Shown here: positions 46,785 to 56,564 of the stretch, one piece after another | Position numbering within the stretch: position 1 is the first letter of the stretch | Layout: the number at the start of each line of letters is the position of its first letter | NCBI GenBank assembly: GCA_027922465.2 | Contig: BQMF02000047.1 | Span: 248,001 to 312,000, forward strand | DNA length: 64,000 bases | Direction of reading: 5' to 3' | Source of the DNA: Turritopsis dohrnii | Lineage: Eukaryota; Cnidaria; Hydrozoa; Anthoathecata; Oceaniidae | Position numbers and translations under genes: made by a program | The notes under the pieces: generated by a model | Seen by the model: the letters and a program-made list of their open reading frames with translations, nothing else | Told to the model about the DNA's origin: nothing | The model's database searches: none

Positions 46785-47052
46785 GATGTGGGCCTCCACC
46801 AGGAATGCATACCTCAGATTTTAAGGCAGAGAACTTGCACATACTAGACTGATAGGTCATTGTAGTCTTATGTAATTTTAGTCACTCGTTCATTACATCA
46901 CATCATGCACAATCTCATATAGCTCTGTGTACATTATAATTTTATAAGTGTTCATATCACACTAGGATTCAGTGCCGGGATTTGAACCACTCCCAACTAT
47001 CTACCTTGCATTGCAAATCCACCGTCTTACCAAGTGAGCTATACCTATAGCT
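46785..47052 (-). mobile_element. tRNA-derived SINE, third family
   Basis: On the minus strand TATAGCTCACTTGGTAAGAC is an A box and GGTTCAAATCC an exact B box, as in tRNA-Ala-like sequences (GATTTGCAATGC at the anticodon position). The T-stem and acceptor do not pair, so this is not a working tRNA. About 180 bases of unrelated body follow. Confidence 0.7.
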
Positions 47053-48390
47053 CAGAATACTAGACAACTAACGAATGCCAATGATTGCAATCGCCATTGG
47101 GATTTATGTTGGATAATTTCTCAAAAGTTTATGAACATAGTTATTTTTCTGTGGCATAACACACTCTAAGCAGGGATGCTCAATATGTAGGTACAAACAA
47201 AATTTAAGAATTAGATATAAACAAATGTTCATTTTAAATGGTGCCTTCGGTAGGGAACATAAGTAAAATTAGTATGACAAATATTTAAGTTTGAGGTTGT
47301 ATTTTCTTGCACTTCATTACGATCAATAACGAACCATCAAATGTAACAATATCGAGACTATGATTTGAGATTTGATACATAATTTTTCTTTGTTGAAATC
47401 GCTATTTACTTAGAGTTCCTCTTACCAAAGTAGCATCGAAATTAATCGCTGTTTTTCACGATGGAATTTCAAATTAGCTCCTGCATATAAATAAACAAAA
47501 ATATCATGATAACATCAAAAAATTATCAATATAAACATCGTTTAACTTTAAAAAGTGTTGATATGCCATATAAATAGTAAACAAGAAAAAGTAACTACGA
47601 GAGGTTTTATAGGTAGGACTGACGTAATTTCGGTCTGACGAGAAAAAAAGCATAGGACAAAAAGAGAAAAGTATCACCTATATAAACATGTGTATCAGAA
47701 AAAGATCACAAATGTGTTAGAAATATTATATATATACAATTTTAAAAAGTTTTATAAACTAATCAACTTAACAAAATGTGTAAATTGTGATGTTAAAAAT
47801 TCATTATGATAAAGTATGTGCATGAGTTTTGGTGCATGAATTTAGAAAGATAAAAAATTTGCTTAAATCATTGCTTATAATGTTATCTCATATGAACAAA
47901 ATGCTGTTAAGTGTAGAAATTAGAAATATTTATATACAATTTGTCACTTCCTTTCCAGTTGAGATTCTGTGATAATATTTGTGAATATTTTTCACACCAA
48001 CAGACTAGAGTGGACTGAGGTTGAAGATTTATTTCTAGGAACAAACTTTTCCTGAATTCAAATTCATAAGCATTCAAATTCAGATGCCCATAGTTTTATG
48101 CTGTTACCAAATAAAATTGTTCTACTGTAATTTTCACCTGACCAATTTCAAATTATTATTTAAAAATTACTATAAAGCAATTCAACGCATCAAACTGAGA
48201 TCTGTATGGACAACTACTGAGATGCGACATATAAACATGAATGCAATAGCAGTGTATTGGCACACATTTGGATTTTTATACATTCCCTTTTGCAAATTCA
48301 GCCAAAAATTGATAAAAATTGCAGAAATTATCCACCCAGAAATGAAGTGACTTTAAGGTAATAACTTAGTTTTAAAAAGTTTTGCTTCCA
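47053..48390. other. Intergenic, nothing recognised
   Basis: Strongly AT-rich downstream flank of the KCTD-like gene. Its 3' UTR (minus strand) should lie at the right edge. Confidence 0.4.
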
Positions 48391-49213
48391 TTATTCCTGC
48401 TCACAATATTCAACAAGAGCTAAACATGCACTCACAAGCTCCTCAAGTTTAAAGAACCTTGCTTCACACAACAAATTCAATAAAAACGCTTTAGAATGCT
48501 TACTGCTGTCAGAATAATGCAAGTTCTTATTTCGCAAGAACTGCAACACATGTGCAAACATATCAGGATCTCGATCAAAATAAAAGTCACCTTGATATTT
48601 ATATTCAATTGCTTGTTTTCCAGAAAATATACGTCCAAGTAAGGAATTCGGATATACAGTGAGAGTTTTACGAGATGTAACAAAAATCCGACCACCAACA
48701 TTCAATGTTATGATGTCTTGGTTGGTTCTAAAGAAAAGAAGAACAATTGAAAAATTTCAATAATTTTTCGTAAAAAATTTTTAAAAAGTCATTGAAAATG
48801 TCTGCGTTAGTGGGGCAAGGCAGATAAAAGCTAGTCAACAATATTACAGATAAACTGCAATTATATATATACTTTTTATAATTCAGTTGAGATTTCTGTT
48901 CTTCAAGTTGTTTTGATAAATTTTCAAGCATGTAAAAGTCAGCTTCAATTGTCAAAGCCTCCAGTTCCATGACATCTTTAGGAAATAATAAGAAGCCAGT
49001 TCGGAGGTATTGCAAAACATACTGAAATAGCTTTCCATCTCTATCAATGAAGTATCGTCCATGGCTGTCTTTGCTTGTTGGCAAATTCCCAGAAAACATT
49101 CGTGCTAACATTGAACCTGGATACTTTGTCAAAGTTGCACGTGATGTTGTATATTCTTGTCCACCCACATTCAAAATGATAATGTCTGTACTACACAGTG
49201 ACTTTTGTGGCAT
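48391..49213 (-). CDS. KCTD-type protein with two tandem T1/BTB domains
   Basis: Two exons, 49213-48873 and 48727-48391, GT-AG and in frame, giving 225 residues. Each exon encodes one T1/BTB domain. The first has DIIILNVGGQEYTTSRATLT then YPGSMLARMFSG and GRYFIDRDGKLFQYVLQYLR. The second has DIITLNVGGRIFVTSRKTLT then YPNSLLGRIFSG and FYFDRDPDMFAHVLQFLRNK. These are KCTD-family oligomerisation domains, usually single and often linking substrates to cullin-3. KCTD19 is a known multi-BTB member. Here two domains fill nearly the whole protein, with no C-terminal substrate-binding region. The similarity of the two halves and one-domain-per-exon layout suggest an internal exon duplication. Confidence 0.88.
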
Positions 49214-49373
49214 GGTTTCGTTTCTTTTTAAACATTACATATCTCCATGATTCAGATTAATTACCAGAATATTATAAAGTTATGAATTTATTAACTTTCT
49301 CATGATTCTAGTAGATAATAATAAATCATTATGAAGTAAATTTCAATTAATTGCTAGAACTTTCTGTGATGCC
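49214..49373. promoter_or_regulatory. Upstream region of the tandem-BTB gene
   Basis: AT-rich 5' flank between the start codon and the AGCCTCCGTTAA repeat cluster. No motif assigned. Confidence 0.3.
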
Positions 49374-49730
49374 AGCCTCCGCTAACTGATCAGTGCATCA
49401 GAAGTGGTCTTAAAACTATTGAAAAACACCTAAGAGCCTTTTCTTCCTTGTATATTTGTATTATATTTGTATGTTAAGAATCTTTTTGTGATACAAGCCT
49501 CCGTTAACTGATCAGTGCATCAGAAGTGGTCTTAAAACTATTTTAAAAACACCTAAGAGCCTTTTCTTCGTTGTATATTTGTATTATGAGAACAGCTTCT
49601 GTTAACAAATCAGTTTTGGATTGTCAAAACACTCAGCCTCCGTTAAGAATCTCAAATGATAAATGATTCCCCCCATCATCAAGTCGTTAAGGGAGGCTTA
49701 ACGGAGGCTACTTTTTTAACGGAGGCTCAC
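49374..49730. repeat. AGCCTCCGTTAA repeat cluster with 122-bp tandem duplication
   Basis: Two near-identical units of about 122 bases start at 49374 and 49496 (AGCCTCCGTTAACTGATCAG, then AAGTGGTCTTAAAACTATT). A third AGCCTCCGTTAAG lies at 49633, and inverted copies TTAACGGAGGCT at about 49698 and 49715. It looks like a non-autonomous transposon whose left end has been duplicated. Confidence 0.75.
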
Positions 49731-50584
49731 TTGACAAAACCATGTTGTGAGAAAATCTACAAAAAGAAATTACACACAAAAGGGCAACACCAAACATCAT
49801 ATTAAGTCATTGATTTTTCCAGAGTAAAGATTGGCCGGAAGAGCTTTGGTATTATGTTATTGTTAATTTGTTGCTGTTTTGCACTTTCTTACACCGTTAT
49901 GTTTTGATATATAACAAACACATAAAAAATTCCAATTATCCAATTAGGATTCACGGTCTTGTCAATGGTACACCATCAGTCATGTTTCATAAATTGTTTC
50001 GAACATCATTCTTTTTTCGCGAAACCCCGGGATAAGTTTTTGTTATAGAGAACTTATTCGGAAAAAAAACTTGAGAAGCAGACACAAAACCAAATAATTC
50101 ACACTTGAGATGTCACACGTCAGCCATGATGCAGTGTTTTTATTTGTCACGTGGTATTTGTTGATCCGGAACGTGGAATTTAGTTTACCATGTAAATTCG
50201 AGAGAAAGACACCAATAAACAATTTTTCTTTCCATTCTTTTGGTTTTTCTTCTGTTGTAGCTACTTCATACGGGGAAGGCTTTTATGTGGAAGCACTACA
50301 TACCTTCATTAAGGTGCACAGAAAATGTTTTAGCTAAAAAATGACACTACTGGAGATGTCTTAAGAGTATTATTATTGTCACTTTTATGAATAGTAACCA
50401 TGTAAGTGGTCTAAAGCGTATACGTGTGAATTCACAGGAAAAACCACTGTGTGGTTTAAAATATTTCACCTGCAGTTGTTTGCTTAAACATGTGTTCCTT
50501 TCTTCTATCCAATGCTTAAAAACATTTTCTGTCATTTACATAAATTACCCCTTTATTAATCTTTTCTTTAATTCTATTTGTAGC
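49731..50584. other. Upstream of the small helical protein gene
   Basis: No supported gene. A splice acceptor (TTCTATTTGTAG, ending 50583) directly precedes the start codon at 50585, so a 5' UTR exon probably lies here. Confidence 0.4.
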
Positions 50585-50953
50585 ATGACCCAGCAACAGA
50601 CAAATTATCTGAAATCACCTCATAATGAATCTGATATATTACCTGTATTATTGGATGAAATCAAACAAAGCTTTGAAACTATAACCTGTAATATTGCTAA
50701 CTCAAGCTCTGAGAAATACCCAATCACCTTAGCGCAGCATCATATCCAAGAGGCTGAAGTTATTATAAAAAAGTTACTTGACATCCTTAAAGAAAGAAAT
50801 ATTTCTGGTTTTCCTGCTGATTTGGATGACACAGTAAGCATAGCTGCTAAACAGAAGCAGATTATTGATCATCTCAGACAGTCATGGGTTCAAAATCAAA
50901 CCGCTGCTAGTATCGTATCTAAAGCTTTCGGTGATGTAAATAACAGAAAATGA
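50585..50953 (+). CDS. Small helical protein, possibly a Mediator-type subunit
   Basis: A 122-residue frame opening one base after a splice acceptor: MTQQQTNYLKSPHNES, a helical LLDEIKQSFETIT segment, a second helix HHIQEAEVIIKKLLDILKER and a third AAKQKQIIDHLRQSW. It has no signal peptide or membrane segment. Size and helix layout resemble small Mediator head subunits such as MED22 or MED28, but I see no decisive motif, so the identity is a guess. The frame stays open upstream for 66 codons, but the acceptor and ATG support the shorter start. Confidence 0.55.
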   Translation: MTQQQTNYLKSPHNESDILPVLLDEIKQSFETITCNIANSSSEKYPITLAQHHIQEAEVIIKKLLDILKERNISGFPADLDDTVSIAAKQKQIIDHLRQSWVQNQTAASIVSKAFGDVNNRK

Positions 50954-51050
50954 TAATTAGATTTGAGTAGTAGATCAATGTATATACATATATTATTGTT
51001 ATATTGTTCTTCAATGTTCTGTTTCAAATGATCCTTTTAAGTTAAATGGA

Positions 51051-51232
51051 GAGAGACCGCAGAGCAGGGTGGTTAAGGGGGCTATAGCCCCCCCACCCCA
51101 CCCCCAATTAATTTTGTTGGTTTAGGGTTTTTTTTACAGTTTTAGCCATTCTGGTCCAATAAAATTTGCAAAAATAATATTAATAATAATGATAATAATA
51201 ATAATAAAACGAAATTTTGCTCTGCGGTCCCT
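51051..51232. mobile_element. Short MITE, about 180 bp
   Basis: GGAGAGAGACCGCAGAGCAG at the left and, from the right, CAGGGACCGCAGAGCAAAAT pair as inverted repeats. The interior has a GGGGGCTATAGCCCCC palindrome and an AAT microsatellite. Confidence 0.7.
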
Positions 51233-51639
51233 GTTTTTATTTGCAGAAGAAGACTTACAAATTACACATATAAAACATGACAATAAGTGCAAACAATTTA
51301 GAAGAGCAGTTGATGGCATATCCAATGGTTATCGAATTCTCTTGACAAAATTAAAATCTGTTGAAATAGTATATGTAAATAAATGCTGGTTATATTATTT
51401 GGATCTCTATAGAAAAAAGTATTAAAGGCTAAACAAACATATTAGCTTGCCTTTCATTTTTAAAAGTTGCCGAGAAATGTCATGACGGATCAAGGTAAAA
51501 CAGGGAAATCTCTTTATTTTTGTAGTATATTTTTATAAGGCTAGACTGAAATAACAAGATTAGTATATACATCTTGGAAAAATACCTTTCTTGTCAAATT
51601 TGATGGATGGGTAGTGATTACCCAGTTGTTTATCACGGC

Positions 51640-53220
51640 GAGTTACGTGACGAAAAAAAGGACATCATGGAATAAAAATGTCAATCGCGAAAGAGACGAG
51701 CTTAGGGCGTATAAGCTCTCGCTGGAGGATTTGCGTTTAAATGATCCTTTCTCCTTTCGCCAGTACTTGTGTATGAGTGCAGATTTTCAGGTGAGTTATA
51801 TTTTATAGTTATGTTGTTTTTTATAGGTTTTGGAGTTTCTTGTGTACCTTGGATTTCCTCTAATAAACGCCGCGACGTTTATTCAAAATTTCAGTTTTTG
51901 GATGCGGCGTTTATTACAAAAAGAAAAATTGGACAGAAGCAAACTCTTAAACAATAATGTTTCCTTATCCTTAGAAAAGTAACAAAAAATATGTTCACAA
52001 AAATGTCAAAGAAGAGCAATCACTGGCGTTCTCTTTTATGAGATGAAAACTTTTATGGCTATTAATTACACATCAAATATTCATGCCAACGTGGAAGAAT
52101 TTGTTAATAGAAAACAAATAAAACTATTAACTATTAAACTATATTTTGCTTAGCCTGTTTTCTAATAAACGCCGCTTTTCATGACGCGGGTTAATTAGAG
52201 GTCGGCGTTTACTACAAATGTTCGGTTAAAAGTGCAGCATTTAATCAGCGGCGTTTATTAGAGGAAATACGGTATATGATGAGTATTGCTGGTAGTAATA
52301 AGTTATGTCTTCATCCTTCTGATTTTCCAGGATTTTGTCGCCCTTGTTGGCCCTCATATAACGAAACAAACGACTCACCGGAGAAAACCAATATCAGCAG
52401 AGGAACAACTACGAGTAGCTTGGAGATATCTCGCAACTGGGAATTCTTTTCATCTGGCGTATGCATTGCGAATCCACCGCACGACTGTCGCAAAGTTCAT
52501 ACCAGAATTGTGCTAAAAAATTTACGAATGTTTGAAAGAGACGTATTTGTATACACCTCGAACGAAAGAAGAATGATTGGAATGTGCTCAAAAAACATCT
52601 GAAATTTTTATCTAGTAATTTCCAAATTGTATATTCCCATTATTCACCCGAAAGACTCTCATAGTCTTATAAGACTCTTATAGTTTTATAACTACAAGCG
52701 TTTTCCGTTTATTGATTACGATTTTCAGTTTATTTTGGTTGATGTTGGCTGTCAGGGCCAAATTAACGACGGCGGGATATACTGCTACTCATTTTTCCCC
52801 CCAAAGTTATAGAAGAGGGAAGCCTGAGCCTCACTGATCCAACAACTCGTCCCCCAAGTCCAATGACCCGATGTGGGCTCATCAACAGAGTGACGAGCCA
52901 ATAATATTCGTGTTTGTGACCGACGGTGCTTTTGTGCTAGGTCAGCTCTGCATGAAGCCGTTTTCGGAGTTAAATCTTACGGACCGAAAAAGAATTTTCA
53001 GTTATCGATTGTCATAGATGCGCAGAATAAGCGAAATTGCTTCTGGCATTTGGTCCAATAGATTTCGAGTATTTACTATGACCATGAGTTTGGAATCAAA
53101 TAAAGACGTCGATGTTACCATGGCTACAATTGTACTTCACAATTTCTTGAGAACAAAAGGGAGAGATATGTATATTTCTAAGGGGGTTCCTTTGATGAAG
53201 AAAATAATAACGGTGAGATA
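51640..53220 (+). pseudogene. Decayed PIF/Harbinger transposase
   Basis: Spliced-style fragments in order: NVNRERDELRAYKLSLEDLR with DPFSFRQYLCMSADFQ (51677-51789, followed by GTGAG), DFVALVGPHITKQTTHRRKP with LRVAWRYLATGNSFHLAYAL (52332-52516), an out-of-frame KEEWLECAQK region (about 52560), FVFVTDGAFVLGQLCMKPFS with NLTDRKRIFSYRL (52905-53012), and ARRISEIASGIWSNRFRVF with DVTMATIVLHNFLRTK (53018-53160). This is the full order of a Harbinger DDE_4 transposase. The expected FVADDAF catalytic Asp block reads FVTDGAF. Frameshifts and stops break it. A MITE sits in its intron. Confidence 0.85.
51847..52272. mobile_element. 427-bp-family MITE, copy 2, in the Harbinger intron
   Basis: Length 426 bp, ends CCTTGGATTTCCTCTAATAA / CCGTATTTCCTCTAATAAAC, TA on both flanks. 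The interior shares TTGGACAGAAGCAAACT and ATGTTTCCTTATCCTTA with copy 1 at 39167-39593. The left tip has changed from CCGTATTT, so this copy may no longer be mobile. Confidence 0.9.
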
Positions 53221-53589
53221 GCCTCTGGTGGCTGGCACTCATGTGTACATAATGCTTTTGTTGTGCAACCTTTACGCCGGTAAGTAATCCGGCAACAATA
53301 AGTAATCGCGCTTCACAATCGGCTAAAATTCGTAACATTTGGCTGATCATTTTTCACGGGCCGGGTCAGATTCCTTGGCAGTGGAAAGTCCTGGTTCAGG
53401 TGACAAGATATGCAGACATTTCTATTTTTTTGTTATGTTTTCCATATGGAAGCCTATGATACTAATACAAAATGCAAAAGTATAATATATATAATAATAC
53501 AAAAGTTTTAAGATGAGAATGACCGTTCTGAATCGGGCGATTCCGGCCAAGTTGTTTTTAAACTCTGATCATAGTCTTTCTGAACCTGA

Positions 53590-54163
53590 TCACACAAGTA
53601 CGGGTTTTACGGTGTCGAGCTTGCGGGTTTTGGGTTTCGAAATTTCAAACAGGCAAGAAACCCTGGGTTCGATGTTGTTAGCGGCAGCCACCATTACGGT
53701 CTCAACATTTTCTCTTTGCTTCTCGTGCATCTTCTTGATGAACGCCTTGACGGAGAGTGGGCTGGAACAATGGTAAGCAGACCACATGTTTCCTCGTCAT
53801 TTTCGCCGGACATGTTTTTCATGCGTTTTGTTTGCAGCGGTGCATAGTTGCCACGTAAGAATTGAAGCGACTGAAAAATTTCCATTTCGATATATTGACA
53901 GAATTAGATCCAGAAACACTTTTTTTCTCCGTTCTTCGGCATAAGAATTCCTTAAACTATTCAGTTCATCCTGCATATGCTCATTCAAGGAGGAGGAATC
54001 GAGGATCTCTACTAACGCTTACGATTGTGTGATGAACTAGGCATGGACGTGATGACATGCATTCTCTGGTAGACCATAGCTCAATCAAGAAAACGATGTC
54101 ATCTTCTGACCAGTCGAAATCCTGTTTAGCTCGTCGACCGCGCTTTTTTGGAGGTCCTTGCAC
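53590..54163 (-). pseudogene. Harbinger second gene, MADF/SANT-like protein, broken
   Basis: Minus-strand fragments: KKRGRRAKQDFDWSEDDIVF with LIELWSTRECM (54163-54030) is a Myb/SANT-MADF-type DNA-binding start. ELNSLRNSYAEERRKKVFLD and a further FIKKMHEKQRENVETVM follow in shifted frames. Harbinger elements typically encode such a partner needed for nuclear entry and DNA binding. It faces the transposase convergently. At least two frameshifts. Confidence 0.7.
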
Positions 54164-54673
54164 GAAGTTTTTTGGTTTCTAGGCTGCAGAGAGGGAAAAA
54201 TCAAAAGATACTCTATATGTTTACTCTATGTACCTGGTCGGGAAAACATCAAGAAAAAAAATCGGACGTTGCATTTCATATTTGCCTTTCCCGAATACTC
54301 TGGACACAATATAGGCTGAGGTTACGCAAAGAAAGTGGAAAATGCATTCTTACATTACGATATTATTAAACAAAGTGCTTTTCCCTATAATTTCTAGCTA
54401 TCCGTAAAAGGCGACGGTATAAATTCTTTGTTTCATAAAATGACAAAATTGTATTTTTCCCTACAATTTCCTTAGCGCAGTTATAGTTTTTGCGAGTACA
54501 TATTTTCGCGAATTTAATACGAATGAAATTCAAGTCTTCTTGGAAGATAGAAGAGGAGGAAGAGCATTTAGTCGGATGATGGCAGCGACACGATGACTTT
54601 TATTTCAAAGAAATCTCACGAAAGAGTGAACGAACGAACGATTTTCCAGAAAATAAAGAATTCACTGCACGTT
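54164..54673. other. Flank of the Harbinger relic
   Basis: No gene. Contains a CGAATTTAATACGAATG-type stretch like the cgaaattt-rich repeats elsewhere; the outer ends of the Harbinger element could not be found. Confidence 0.35.
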
Positions 54674-56032
54674 AAGTCGGTTTTCCACTAGGCGTTTCAG
54701 AACGCGCTGAGCGAGGCGGCTATTGTTTTTAAGACAATGGCCGCTAATTAATCCGTCACGCGCGTTTGTATTCAATTTCCACTTTGCAAAGATGAGTTGA
54801 AAAAGAGTGTCTAAAAGTATAAACAGTGGTCATTAGTATAACAAGAGCCATATGGCACAAAACGGTAGCAGCATTTCAACTCGCAATGTACAAAACGAAA
54901 TAGATTCTAAATTAATTAGTCTGAAAGCCCTGTGAAGCTTTGTCGACCTTTGTTTATCTCTTAGGCTTAAATTAAGGCAATTTTCATTTGAAAAAGTGTT
55001 AACAGGGCTTAACTAAAACCACCAGAAAACTATTTGATACAAACAAAAGAAATATGCACAATACGCGAAACTACGTTTTTTTTATATCAGATTTTTTTTT
55101 ATAAAAAGAAAGCTGTAAGACCGAAAAGAGAAAAAAAACAAACGTCTTCTAAAAATATAAGAAACAAAGTAAAACCGTTTTAAACTTTAATCCAAGACAT
55201 TTTTGTAGACAAGCAAACCAAATACACACGTACAAAATATAAAAAAAATGTAAAATGCTTTTAAAAAGTTTAAGTTCGATGAATTTCGATGAATCTTTGT
55301 AACTGCAAGAAGAAGAGAGCTTCGAACTTCGAAGCACAAGACGTTACCAAAAACAAAGCTTAAGTTTATTTTAACCGTGTTTCAAATTAGGTGCAACTAA
55401 AGTTCCCCACCGTGTTTTTAATAGGAAAATGTTTATTGGAAATGGCGAATCTATGGTAAAATACTAAAAGAACGTATAAAGAACGTTTTGATAATAGTTA
55501 TAAAGATTATTAGCCTCCGTTCTTAAGTTGCAATTTACGCAGCTTCGAAAGCGACATTGGTAGGCTGCACAGGCTAAACTGCCATTTCGGTCGGTAGTAG
55601 TAGTAGGAGGAGGAGGAGGAGTAGTCCAAGGGTGTTTTAATACGGTATTCGCTTTCGCTGCTACCGTAAAAAGCAACTCACAAAATAAAAATATAAACAA
55701 ACGAAAAAAAATAAAAAATTTTGTTTGATAGTGAACTTTTTTTCCGATATTTTAGAATGAAACCATAACTTTCAGAAAGTTTGTGTACATCACATGTTGC
55801 ATTTTGATTGGTTCACGCCTTTAGAACGCGCGTGAAGTCGGATTGAAGTCGACTTTTAAAAACGCGCTGAGCGGACCGGTTTCAGCGGATTTCATACCGA
55901 AAAAACAAAAGCCGCCTCGCTCAGCGCGTTCTAAACCGCCAAGTGGAAAACCGGCTTAAGCGGATTTCAGACTGAAAAAACAATAGCCGCCTCGCTCAGC
56001 GCGTTCTGAACCGCCTAGCAGAAAACCGACTT
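54674..56032. mobile_element. Long-TIR element, about 1.36 kb, with duplicated right end
   Basis: About 55 bases of inverted repeat: AAGTCGGTTTTCCACTAGGC then GAACGCGCTGAGCGAGGCGG CTATTG at the left, inverted at the right end. A second, slightly diverged copy of the right end lies inside it (about 55905-55965), and a partial third at about 55850-55880. The interior is another repeat (54840-55680). Confidence 0.85.
54840..55680. mobile_element. ACGGTAGCAGC-ended repeat, copy 2
   Basis: Same order of parts as the copy at 26449-27290: AACAAGAGCCATATGGCACA, AAACGGTAGCAGC, then AT-rich DNA, ACTGCCATTTCGGTCGG, an AGT/AGG triplet run (55598-55623), CCAAGGGTGTTTTAATACGG and CGCTGCTACCGTAA. The triplet run differs in length and composition from copy 1. 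Both copies sit inside other transposons. Confidence 0.75.
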
Positions 56033-56564
56033 TTATTTTGATAAGCTTTCGCGATTGTTCGGTTAATTATAAAAACACTCTACGATGGAGTATGAAACTC
56101 ATATCCAAGATCATTTTCGATTAATCATAATTTATTAGATAACGGGGCATAACGAAAGATAAAGAACATAAAAGCCTTGAAACGTGTCGCCATTCCAATT
56201 ACGTGTTGTCTTCAAAATTACAGCAATACCATAACACACACAAAAAATCTATAATTTTTGAAAATTCTTGATAAACAACACGCCACACATTCTACCGGAA
56301 ACGTATCAATGACGCCCACTATATAACTTATCCTGGAACAACTAGACGAGTTTGTGAAGATAAAGGAATTCGCTCTATTAACATCATCGCGAGAGAAGAA
56401 TTAATGATCATTCTGATTTTCCTCCATTCATTTGTTTTCGCCGAAACATTACCTTTCATAAACCTCATAACTTCAACGTAGTCTTCAACAAGTTTCCGAC
56501 CGATACACAGGATTAGTTTCGTTGGAGAAAGACGGCTAATTGCTTTATCAACATTTTTTTCACT
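56033..56564. other. SEPSECS 3' region
   Basis: Downstream of the SEPSECS stop on the minus strand. TTTATT at 56128-56133 is AATAAA on the coding strand, a possible poly(A) signal about 430 bases past the stop. Confidence 0.4.

Noticed and set aside
46970..47052. Possible functional tRNA-Ala gene
   Set aside because: A and B boxes are good but the T-stem and acceptor stem do not pair, and a SINE-like body follows.
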